Shown: positions 8,358 to 16,026 of the stretch, piece after piece
How the letters are laid out: each line of letters starts with the position of its first letter
How positions within the stretch are numbered: the first letter of the stretch is position 1
DNA from: Planctomycetota bacterium
Lineage (GTDB): Bacteria > Planctomycetota > Phycisphaerae > WQYP01
Direction: 5' to 3'
DNA: 42,184 nt
Assembly: GCA_021808485.1 (NCBI GenBank)
Contig: JAKBBN010000022.1
Coordinates: 1 to 42,184 of the forward strand
The notes under the pieces: model-generated
Database searches by the model: none
What the model saw: only the letters and a program-made list of their open reading frames with translations
What the model was told of the DNA's origin: nothing
Position numbers and translations under genes: made by a program

Positions 8358-9176
8358 ATGACGGTGATCAATATCGGATCGGTGCAATGGAAGGCGGGAC
8401 AGGATTTCCTGGTCATTGCCGGGCCGTGTGTCATTGAGAGTCTGGAGGTTTGCCTGACGATTGGGGAAAAGACCGCGGATATATGCCGCCGTCTTGGCGT
8501 GCCTTATGTTTTTAAGGCGAGCTTTGACAAGGCCAACCGTTCGAGTAAATCCAGCTTTCGCGGCCGCGGCATGGACGAGGGGCTTGGCGTGCTGGAACAG
8601 GTGCGGCGGAAGCTGGGCGTGCCGGTTACCACCGATGTGCATGAAAGCCCGCAGGTTTCCGCGGTGGGGGAGGCGGTTGATCTGCTGCAGGTGCCCGCCT
8701 TTTTATGCCGGCAAACGGATCTGCTGCTGGCCTGCGGCCGGACCGGCAAACCGGTGAATGTAAAAAAAGGACAATTCATGGCCCCATGGGAAATGGGCAA
8801 CGCGGTGGAAAAGGTCCGCTCCACCGGAAACACGGGGGCCATCCTGACGGAGCGGGGCACATTTTTCGGCTATAACCGGCTGGTGAATGACATGACGGGA
8901 ATTCCGCAAATGCAGGCGCTGGGCACGCCGGTATTGATGGATGCCACGCATTCCACGCAGCTGCCCGGAGGACTGGGCTCCGCCACGGGTGGGCAGCGGC
9001 AGTTCGTCGGGCTGTTGGCTGCGGCGGCAACGGCGGCGGGCGCCGACGGGTTGTTTGTGGAGGTGCATCCGGATCCGGAAAAGAGTCCGTCGGATGCGGC
9101 GACCATCCTGCCGCTTGAGCAGTTGGAAATGCTGTTAAAAAAATGCCTGGCGGTGCGCGCCGCGGTGATGTCCTGA
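8358..9176 (+). CDS. kdsA: 3-deoxy-8-phosphooctulonate synthase (KDO8P synthase)
   Basis: KdsA condenses phosphoenolpyruvate with D-arabinose 5-phosphate to give KDO 8-phosphate, the committed step to the KDO sugar of the LPS inner core, in the cytoplasm. The product has 272 residues, close to the usual 275-285. The family signatures are visible: FLVIAGPCVIES (about 15-26), KASFDKANRSS (about 54-64), FLCRQTDLL (about 115-123) and the C-terminal VEVHPDPEKSPSDA. GAGG lies about eight bases before the ATG. The stop is nine bases before the DUF2127 gene, and an MsbA-like exporter follows, so this is probably an envelope operon. With LptF/LptG further on, it suggests the organism makes KDO-containing LPS. 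Confidence 0.96.
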   Translation: MTVINIGSVQWKAGQDFLVIAGPCVIESLEVCLTIGEKTADICRRLGVPYVFKASFDKANRSSKSSFRGRGMDEGLGVLEQVRRKLGVPVTTDVHESPQVSAVGEAVDLLQVPAFLCRQTDLLLACGRTGKPVNVKKGQFMAPWEMGNAVEKVRSTGNTGAILTERGTFFGYNRLVNDMTGIPQMQALGTPVLMDATHSTQLPGGLGSATGGQRQFVGLLAAAATAAGADGLFVEVHPDPEKSPSDAATILPLEQLEMLLKKCLAVRAAVMS

Positions 9177-9184
9177 GGGTTGTT

Positions 9185-9730
9185 ATGCCGCAAATGTTGA
9201 GTAAATCCGACGTGCCTGCGGATGACGCCGCCCGTGGCCAATCCGCTTCGCCGTCCGGCGGCAGGCCGCCCCTGGCGGTGGTGCTGCTGGCATTGCTATC
9301 GCTGGGGCTGGCCGTTTTTGTGCTGGTTGCGGCGGTTCTGCTGTTTTTTGCGCCGCACAGTGCGGCGTTGCGCTGGTGTATGTACTGGGTTGTGCGGCTC
9401 GGTTTTATACCGATGCACGGCCGGATCGGCTCCGGCCGGCTGCCGACGCACGGCGTTGTTATCGCCTCGCTTCTGGTGTACATGGTGGTGTTTTTATTTG
9501 AAGGCTGCGGTATGTTGCTGGGCAAGGCGTGGGCCGAGTACCTGGTGCTGGTGGAACTGCTGCTGCTTTTGCCGCCGGAAGCAGTGGAAAACTACCGCCA
9601 TACCGATTGGCTGCGGTTGGCCACACTGGTATTTAATGCGGCGATATTTGTTTACCTCGCCGTCCGGCGGGGGCGCGAATGGATGGACAAACCCGGCCGC
9701 CGGCGGAGCGGGGGGCCGGGGAAGGTGTAG
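9185..9730 (+). CDS. DUF2127-like integral membrane protein
   Basis: The start is the ATG at 9185, preceded by GAGGG about seven bases upstream and nine bases after the kdsA stop; an upstream in-frame start at 9143 would overlap kdsA. The product has 181 residues with about four transmembrane segments (near residues 26-52, 93-112, 118-132 and 147-163). The sequence WAEYLVLVELLLLLPPEAVE is typical of the DUF2127 family of small membrane proteins, whose function is unknown. Tight coupling to kdsA suggests co-expression with LPS synthesis, but I see no feature that explains a role in it. Confidence 0.75.
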   Translation: MPQMLSKSDVPADDAARGQSASPSGGRPPLAVVLLALLSLGLAVFVLVAAVLLFFAPHSAALRWCMYWVVRLGFIPMHGRIGSGRLPTHGVVIASLLVYMVVFLFEGCGMLLGKAWAEYLVLVELLLLLPPEAVENYRHTDWLRLATLVFNAAIFVYLAVRRGREWMDKPGRRRSGGPGKV

Positions 9731-9820
9731 CGGGCCGTAAATTATTTGATTTGCATCATTGTTTTATAAACCTGTCGGTCCGGGCTGAATAAAGGCCGAT
9801 TTTTTGCGGGTACTGAATTC

Positions 9821-11974
9821 ATGAAACCATTTTTGCGGCTGCTTCGTGGCGCGCGTCCCTATCGCATGCAGATTTTTTTATCACTGCTCTGCGCGATCGG
9901 TGTCAGCGTGTCTTACGCTTCAGGGGTGGCCACGCTCTACCCGGTGATGAAACTATTCATGAGTGCGGAAGGCGTTCACGGCTGGCTGGACCAGCAGATT
10001 GTCCGGCAGCGGCTGGGGATGCGGGTGGTGGACCTGACTTCCAGTGTCCGGAAAGGCCGACTGGCGATTGGCGTGGCGGGCGTGGGCCGCGGTGCGCCCC
10101 AGGCCATCCGCTTGTTGAAAGCCGGTGAACAGATACGCCGGGTCACGATTCAGCCGGGGCCCGGCCGGCCGGCAAAGACAGCCGATTCCTGGCTGCAGAT
10201 GATGTCCATGCTTTCCACCGCCCGTGCGGGGGCGTCGGTGAATCTTATAACGGGGGCGGAAAGCGGCGCGGCGACGCGCACGCTGAGCCTACGGATGCCG
10301 GCATTGAACCTGCCATCACGGTTGCTCCGCGATGTTCTGGTATTGATGCCGGCAAGACGGATATGGGGCCTGGGGGTGGTGGTGCTGGCGTTTGTGGCGC
10401 TGTGCATTGTCGGCAGCCTGTTGCGATACCTGCAGACATTTATCAGCAGCATGGTGGCCAACCGGATAATTGTCGATCTTCGGCGCCGTCTCTTCCGGCA
10501 TATCATGGATTTGCCGTATTCCTACACGGCGCAGCAGGGCACGCACGACCTGGTGAGCCGGGTGCTGATGGACACGGAATTTGCAGCCACCGGCCTGGGC
10601 GCCGTGCTGGGCAAGGCGATTCTTGAGCCGACCAAATCGCTGGGAGTGGCGGTGCTGGCGGTGATGGTGGATTGGCGGCTTTTTATCGGGATGCTGGTGA
10701 TTCTGCCGGCCATGGGCGTGGTGATCCGCAAATACGGCAAAAAGATGATGAAGGGCAGCAAGCGGCAGCTTCAGGGCTGGTCGGATTTGACGGAAATCAG
10801 CAACGAAGCGATGGGGGGCATGCGCGTCGTCAAGGCCTACGGCGGCTCCGGATACGAACGTCGCAGATTCGCCGCGGCCAATCGCGAGCTGCTGTCCGCC
10901 ATCCGGCGGATTCAGCATTATATGTCCCTGTCCCGGCCGCTCTTTGAGACGTTGTCCATTATCCTCGTGAGCATTCCGCTGATGTTTACCGCGGATTTGA
11001 CGTTTCATCATCTGATCGGCAAGGAGAGCTTTTTTCTGCTTTTGGCCTGCCTGATTGCAATGTTTGAGCCGTTGCGCAAGCTAAACGACCTTAACAGCAA
11101 AATTCAGATAGCCAATGCGGCCGCATCACGGTGTTTTGAGATCCTGGACCTGCCGAAGGAAGCCAATATCGCCCCGGATATGCCGAAGCTTTCACGGCAC
11201 AGATCGGCCATTGAATTTGAGGATGTCCATTTTCGCTATCCCAACAGCGCGGAGTGGGCGGTCAATGGGGTGAGCCTGACGGTGCCGTTCGGCTCGCGTG
11301 TGGCGGTGGTGGGGGCCAACGGATCAGGCAAGACAACACTGCTTTCGCTGCTGCCGCGGCTGTACCTTCCGGCGTCCGGCCGAATTCTTATCGACGGTGT
11401 GGATATTGCGTGCGTATCGGTCAGATCGCTCCGCCGCCAGATCGGCCTGGTTACTCAGGATGCGGTTCTATTTTCCGATTCAATTCGGGCCAATATTGCG
11501 TACGGATCACGCGCCGCGCCGGAGGATGCGGTGATGGATGCGGCAAGGCGCAGTTATGTGGATGAGTTTGTCCGGCAATTGCCCGAGGGATACAACTATC
11601 AAGTGGGGCAGTCCGGCAACCGGCTTTCCGGCGGGCAGCGGCAGCGTGTGGCCCTGGCCCGGGCGATATTGCGCGATCCATCCATCCTGATTCTGGATGA
11701 GGCGACCAGCCAGATTGATTCCGACAGTGAGGCGAAGATCGCCAAAGCACTGGAAGATTTCATGCACAACCGGACCACGTTTATCATAGCCCACCGCTTC
11801 AGTACGGTGATGAACGCGGACATGGTGGTTTGCCTGGATCAGGGCAGGATTGTGGGATGCGGAACCCATCAGCAACTGCTGGCGGATTGTCCGGCCTATC
11901 GGCGGCTGTATGAAAGCCAATGGGTGGACCGGGCCGGAAGCCCGCGCGAACAGATCGAATGGCAGCCGGACTGA
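9821..11974 (+). CDS. MsbA-like ABC exporter (permease fused to ATPase)
   Basis: The product has 717 residues, with a transmembrane domain followed by an ABC ATPase. The ATPase has Walker A GANGSGKTT (about 498-506), the Q-loop region TQDAVLF, signature LSGGQRQRVALARA (about 602-615), Walker B ILILDEATSQID and H-loop IIAHRFS. The family (MsbA/McjD/TM287-type homodimers) flips lipids or lipid-linked sugars across the inner membrane using ATP. Location after kdsA makes lipid A-core the likely cargo (inference). Unusually, about 130 residues separate the first membrane helix (about 15-45) from the second (about 180-205). Typical MsbA is about 580 residues, and this insert accounts for most of the difference; it should lie in the periplasm. 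The gene starts 90 bases after the DUF2127 gene. Confidence 0.85.
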   Translation: MKPFLRLLRGARPYRMQIFLSLLCAIGVSVSYASGVATLYPVMKLFMSAEGVHGWLDQQIVRQRLGMRVVDLTSSVRKGRLAIGVAGVGRGAPQAIRLLKAGEQIRRVTIQPGPGRPAKTADSWLQMMSMLSTARAGASVNLITGAESGAATRTLSLRMPALNLPSRLLRDVLVLMPARRIWGLGVVVLAFVALCIVGSLLRYLQTFISSMVANRIIVDLRRRLFRHIMDLPYSYTAQQGTHDLVSRVLMDTEFAATGLGAVLGKAILEPTKSLGVAVLAVMVDWRLFIGMLVILPAMGVVIRKYGKKMMKGSKRQLQGWSDLTEISNEAMGGMRVVKAYGGSGYERRRFAAANRELLSAIRRIQHYMSLSRPLFETLSIILVSIPLMFTADLTFHHLIGKESFFLLLACLIAMFEPLRKLNDLNSKIQIANAAASRCFEILDLPKEANIAPDMPKLSRHRSAIEFEDVHFRYPNSAEWAVNGVSLTVPFGSRVAVVGANGSGKTTLLSLLPRLYLPASGRILIDGVDIACVSVRSLRRQIGLVTQDAVLFSDSIRANIAYGSRAAPEDAVMDAARRSYVDEFVRQLPEGYNYQVGQSGNRLSGGQRQRVALARAILRDPSILILDEATSQIDSDSEAKIAKALEDFMHNRTTFIIAHRFSTVMNADMVVCLDQGRIVGCGTHQQLLADCPAYRRLYESQWVDRAGSPREQIEWQPD

Positions 11975-12019
11975 GGCGAATGGCGGCGGTGCGCGTCAGC
12001 GCGTCCGGCCGCCGGCGGG

Positions 12020-15000
12020 TTAATCCTCGGATATCGCAAAATCCGGATGCCGTTGCCGTACCGCATTCAGATAAACCGATTTATACCCGTTGGCGGCGGT
12101 TTGGGGAGTGCAGGCATCCCGCAGGATGGTTGCGCGCCGCCGGAATTGTTCCAGCAGGGCGCTGTCCGACGCCACGGCCGAGATGGCGTCAGCCAGATCT
12201 TTTACCGGAATCTGCCCGCTGGAAAGCCTGATGATGATTCCCGCCGGCCCGTCGGCGGTGGTGAGCATGCGACGGATATCGCCGATATCCGTCGCGATCA
12301 TCGGACGCTCGGCGGACAGGCATTCCAAGATGACCAGGGGAAAGCTTTCACCGCTGAATCGCGTGGGCAAAAGACCGATATCGGCGGCTGAAAAAAGGGA
12401 AACGATATCATCGCGGAAGCCAAGAAAATGGATAAAGGGGCGTTGTTCCCGCGGGGCGAGGCGGTCAAATTCCGGACCATTGCCGGCCAGCAGCAGATGG
12501 ATGTCGCGACCGGAATTTTCACGGGCAATTTCAACGGCGTTAATCGCCTCCACCCAGCCTTTTTCCGGCAGTGCCCGGCTTGCAAGGCAGACGAGAAACG
12601 CGGACCCGGGTACATGGAGTTCGCCGCGGCTGACGGTACGCGCCTCGGGCGGCGTGGGCGCATTGGAAATTCGCGTCATTCTCTTGGCCAGCAGAAAATC
12701 GGTGGAAAACGGGGCGAGATTTTTTTCCGCGGCGTAACAGAGCCGGTCAAGGCGGAGCTCCAGCAGCTGCAGTAAATTATGAAGGGTGCCTGCGTCCATC
12801 CCTTCGTACATGCCGTGCGTGGTGGCGACCAGGGCGCATCGGTCGTGGCCGGCCAGAAGGTGGGCGACGGTGGCATCCGCCCAGGCGTGATGCGTGTGCA
12901 GCACGTCGATTTCCATGTCATCAATGACGGGCGGCAGATAAGTCAAATCTTTCAATTCCAGAAGCGGAATGTCACGATGCAGACGATTGCGGATGGCGTC
13001 AATTGTCGGTTCGCGGTTGAAATTGAGAAAAGTGACATTGCAGTTCATCGTCCGCAGTGCGTTGGCCAGGATGATCGGGAGGGTTTCGCCGCCGCCGCTG
13101 GTCAGGGCAAATCCGCCAAGCATGACGTTGATCCGCCGCGCCGCGGGAGGCGCCAGCCGGCAATAGGTTTCGTCGATAAACGAATCGGATTTTTCCGGAT
13201 GATTATGCCGCCAAAGCTCCTTGACCAGTGCAATATGCCCCCGCCGTTCTTCCGGCGAGATGCGATAGCATGACTGGGCGAAGCGGAGGACATGTGCGTG
13301 CTCGCGATAAAAATCATCCGTCTTATGGCGGCTGACGGAGGTGTTGGCGGAGTGCTGGCGGTAATAATTGAGGTATTGGTTGCGGAAGCCGACAAGCCCG
13401 CCGCGGCATAATTCCAGGTAAAATATCCAGTCGCCGCAGACCTTTAGATCCGTCCAGCCGCAGGTCCGCAGCGATTGCACGTCATGCGGTCTGCGGAAGA
13501 CGGCCGAACTGACATTGGGAACAATATTTTTGAAAACCCATGCCCGGCGGACAATGGCCGCCGCCGCCATGATAAACGGTTCTTGCCACAAGTCGGGTGA
13601 TACGTTGTGCAAATATTCGTCGGTGGTCCAGACGACACGATCGGTGCTGTCGATAAACCGGGTTTTGCAGAAGGCCAGCCGCACCGCCGGATCGGCGAAC
13701 ATCGGAACGAGGCCGGCGAGGAATTCTCCGTCGGAAACGTCGTCTGATTCCGCGATCCAGATCAGGTCGCCGCGGGCCGCCATCATTCCCTTTTCCCATT
13801 GCAAAAATGGCGAGCCGGAATTTACCGGATTGCTGATAAGCCGTGTGTTGTCCGGATGGGCGGCAAGGTATTCAGCCAGCAGCTCCGCGGTCCGGTCCGT
13901 GGACTTGTCGTCCAGCAATATGACTTCAAAATTCCGGTAGGTCTGATTGGCGATGGAATCAAGCCGTGCCTTGAGGAACTGTGCATGGTTGTACGCCGGC
14001 ACAATGATTGAAACCATGGGGGCAAAATCAACGGGTGCGGCGGGAAGGCGGAACGGAGATCCGGCTTGCGGGGAAGGCGCCCGGCGCCCGCGGCGGCTGC
14101 CCGGTACGCCGGGCCATACCGGCATCGGTTTGCGCATGAGAAAATAGCGAAAGGGCCGGGTATTCTTTCGCACTTTTCTGATAGATTGCAAAATTCCCCA
14201 ACGATCGCGCAAGGGAACCGTCATCTGCCGGTGTGGATCCAATTGGGCCTGCGGATGCGGCGGCATAAAATCGCCGTGGAATCCGGCGCCCAGCCCCAAA
14301 CGTTTGCCCCATCGGCCCATCTCGCGGATCGGGCGTGTGAGCTGCCGACGAAGCTGATCGGCCGTTCGGCGGCCCGCGTGGGACAACGCCGTCCGGAGTG
14401 TGGTCAGCATCGCAGGGTCCTTCCCGGTTCCATTCTCCGGAGTTGTTGCAGGGGCCGTCCTGGTTTCACCTTCGGGAACTGTTGCGGGGGCCGTCCTGGC
14501 TTCACCTTCCGGATCTGTTGCAGGGGCCTTCTCTGTTTCAGCCTCCGGAGCTGTTGCCGGGGCCGTCCCGGTTCCGCTCTCCGGGACTTTTGCCTGGTCC
14601 TGCTGGCGGGCCAGTTCGTTTTTCAAATGCACTACCGCCTGCCATAGTTCCGTGATCAGACCGTTGCGGTAATCCTCCGTGGCGGCAAATCCCAGCAGAC
14701 TTACAGGTAGTTGCGGCATATCGCCGTTTGTGGCGATGGTTAAAAAATATCGCCACCAATTGTCCGATGCGGTTTCATTCCATAACGGTTGGCCATCAAC
14801 GGTGATGAGTTCATAGCCGGGGCATTGCGGATGAAACGGCGCAATTAACGATCCATAAACGACGCGCTGGCCAAAATGGGTGGATAGGTTGAAATGGCGG
14901 GCCAGAAGTGTTTTGAACTCATCAAAGTCCAGCTCTTTGAGATGAAACGGATTCGGATGCCCGCCGGCGGCGGTGTAAACGCATTTATTTGGGGTGGATA

Positions 15001-15406
15001 TCAGTAAAAATCCGTCGCCGGTAAGCACCCGCCGGATTTCCCCAAGCATCTGTTCCTGCTCGCGGACGTGCTCAAGGGTTTCAAAGCTGACCACGACATC
15101 AACGGAGCCGGTCGGCAGTGGAATGGAATCACACCTGCCTCCCAGAAAGGTTAGATTGGATTGCGGATAAGTCGCCCGGGCATGCTGAATGGTCTGCGCA
15201 TCGATATCCACACCCCAGACATGCGCGGCGGATTTGCCCAGTATGGCGGCGCCGTACCCTTCACCGCATGCAATATCCAACACCCGTTTGCCCGCCGCCA
15301 GTTTTGCGGCAAGATGATAGCGGTGGCGGTGTTCCAACTCTATCTGCCCTTCGATTCCCGGTATATAACGCTCGCCAGTGAACGGCAACTGATCTATCGA
15401 GGGCAT
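12020..15406 (-). CDS. Trifunctional glycan enzyme: methyltransferase + GT2 + GT4 fusion
   Basis: The start is the ATG at 15406, with GGAG eight bases upstream; the longer frame to 15568 has no such site. The product has 1128 residues. Residues 1-250: a class I SAM methyltransferase (motif I VLDIACGEGYG at about 42-52, then DVVVSFETLEHV). Residues 273-332: five 12-residue repeats of the form PExxTxxAPATx, probably a flexible linker. Residues 460-700: a family 2 glycosyltransferase (MVSIIVPAYNHAQF at 464, DDKSTDRT, and ESDD as the metal-binding acidic motif). Residues 755-1128: a GT4-type GT-B transferase (LLLAGNGPEF, HFLGFRDDI, GESFPLVILECLS with the conserved Glu). Such fusions build and modify surface polysaccharide or LPS O-chains in the cytoplasm. 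It is convergent with the exporter at 9821-11974 and stands alone on its strand. Confidence 0.9.
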   Translation of the reverse strand: MPSIDQLPFTGERYIPGIEGQIELEHRHRYHLAAKLAAGKRVLDIACGEGYGAAILGKSAAHVWGVDIDAQTIQHARATYPQSNLTFLGGRCDSIPLPTGSVDVVVSFETLEHVREQEQMLGEIRRVLTGDGFLLISTPNKCVYTAAGGHPNPFHLKELDFDEFKTLLARHFNLSTHFGQRVVYGSLIAPFHPQCPGYELITVDGQPLWNETASDNWWRYFLTIATNGDMPQLPVSLLGFAATEDYRNGLITELWQAVVHLKNELARQQDQAKVPESGTGTAPATAPEAETEKAPATDPEGEARTAPATVPEGETRTAPATTPENGTGKDPAMLTTLRTALSHAGRRTADQLRRQLTRPIREMGRWGKRLGLGAGFHGDFMPPHPQAQLDPHRQMTVPLRDRWGILQSIRKVRKNTRPFRYFLMRKPMPVWPGVPGSRRGRRAPSPQAGSPFRLPAAPVDFAPMVSIIVPAYNHAQFLKARLDSIANQTYRNFEVILLDDKSTDRTAELLAEYLAAHPDNTRLISNPVNSGSPFLQWEKGMMAARGDLIWIAESDDVSDGEFLAGLVPMFADPAVRLAFCKTRFIDSTDRVVWTTDEYLHNVSPDLWQEPFIMAAAAIVRRAWVFKNIVPNVSSAVFRRPHDVQSLRTCGWTDLKVCGDWIFYLELCRGGLVGFRNQYLNYYRQHSANTSVSRHKTDDFYREHAHVLRFAQSCYRISPEERRGHIALVKELWRHNHPEKSDSFIDETYCRLAPPAARRINVMLGGFALTSGGGETLPIILANALRTMNCNVTFLNFNREPTIDAIRNRLHRDIPLLELKDLTYLPPVIDDMEIDVLHTHHAWADATVAHLLAGHDRCALVATTHGMYEGMDAGTLHNLLQLLELRLDRLCYAAEKNLAPFSTDFLLAKRMTRISNAPTPPEARTVSRGELHVPGSAFLVCLASRALPEKGWVEAINAVEIARENSGRDIHLLLAGNGPEFDRLAPREQRPFIHFLGFRDDIVSLFSAADIGLLPTRFSGESFPLVILECLSAERPMIATDIGDIRRMLTTADGPAGIIIRLSSGQIPVKDLADAISAVASDSALLEQFRRRATILRDACTPQTAANGYKSVYLNAVRQRHPDFAISED
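14412..14591 (-). repeat. Five tandem 36-bp repeats in the fusion-protein linker
   Basis: Five in-frame units at 14412, 14448, 14484, 14520 and 14556 each encode 12 residues of the pattern PExxTxxAPATx. The units differ at several bases, so they are old or drifting. Unit length is divisible by three, so copy-number change would alter linker length without breaking the frame. Confidence 0.9.
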
Positions 15407-16026
15407 GCAAAAAACTCCATCTCCAATCGATTCTATACTTGCACGCATTACTTCGCCAGAGGGTCGCCCGCCGCTGATGGACCGGAAATGAATCACACTT
15501 GAAAATCCGGGTGGTGATTGCGATCGTTTCCGATCATGTCCGTTCCGGCGACTGCAAACATATATCAATAGGGATGAAAGAAAATAAAATTATTATTGAT
15601 CCCGTCCGGCCGTCCGGCGTTCGGAAACATGGGTGCGGCGGATCATGGTGATGAGGAATAATCGCATGCCTAACGGGCGGACATTTACCGCGATGCAGGA
15701 CGGCCATTCGCTTCGGCGTAGAACAGGGCGGAACCGTGGAAATATTTTTCGGAAAAACAGATCGCACCCGGCCATTCGCAGGCAGCAGGGGGCAGGCATC
15801 GTCTGTTCCACCAGGCGGCGGGCCGGGCGCGATTGGCCGCGGGTCGCGGCCGTTTTGTTGCATATCGCGCGTGCGGTCAAAGGAAGTTGAATCGGCCCAG
15901 AACGGTGTCTCCAGTGGTAAACGCAATAAAATAGGGTATCTTATTTTGACCGGCCGGCAGGATGGAAGCAGTGCAACCTCACGCAAACCATCTTAAGTAT
16001 TGGAAAAATTCTACGCGGAGATATTC
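15407..16026. other. Intergenic region between divergent glycan genes
   Basis: This 620-base gap separates the methyltransferase-glycosyltransferase gene (minus) and the GH2 gene (plus). AT-rich patches at about 15560-15600 and 15920-15950 are the likely promoter zones for the two directions, but I could not pair convincing boxes. A six-bp stem GGCCGC/GCGGCC (15835-15840 with 15846-15851) followed by GTTTTGTTG could be a weak terminator-like hairpin. Open frames here overlap antisense, lack ribosome binding sites and are not recognisable. Confidence 0.45.

Noticed and set aside
14412..14591. Evenly spaced repeats that could suggest a CRISPR array
   Set aside because: The 36-bp units are directly adjacent with no spacers, lie in frame inside a coding region and vary between copies.
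15534..15986. Minus-strand open frame of 150 codons in the gap before the GH2 gene
   Set aside because: It overlaps the promoter zones of both flanking genes, has no ribosome binding site, and its product is low-complexity Pro/Arg-rich without family resemblance.
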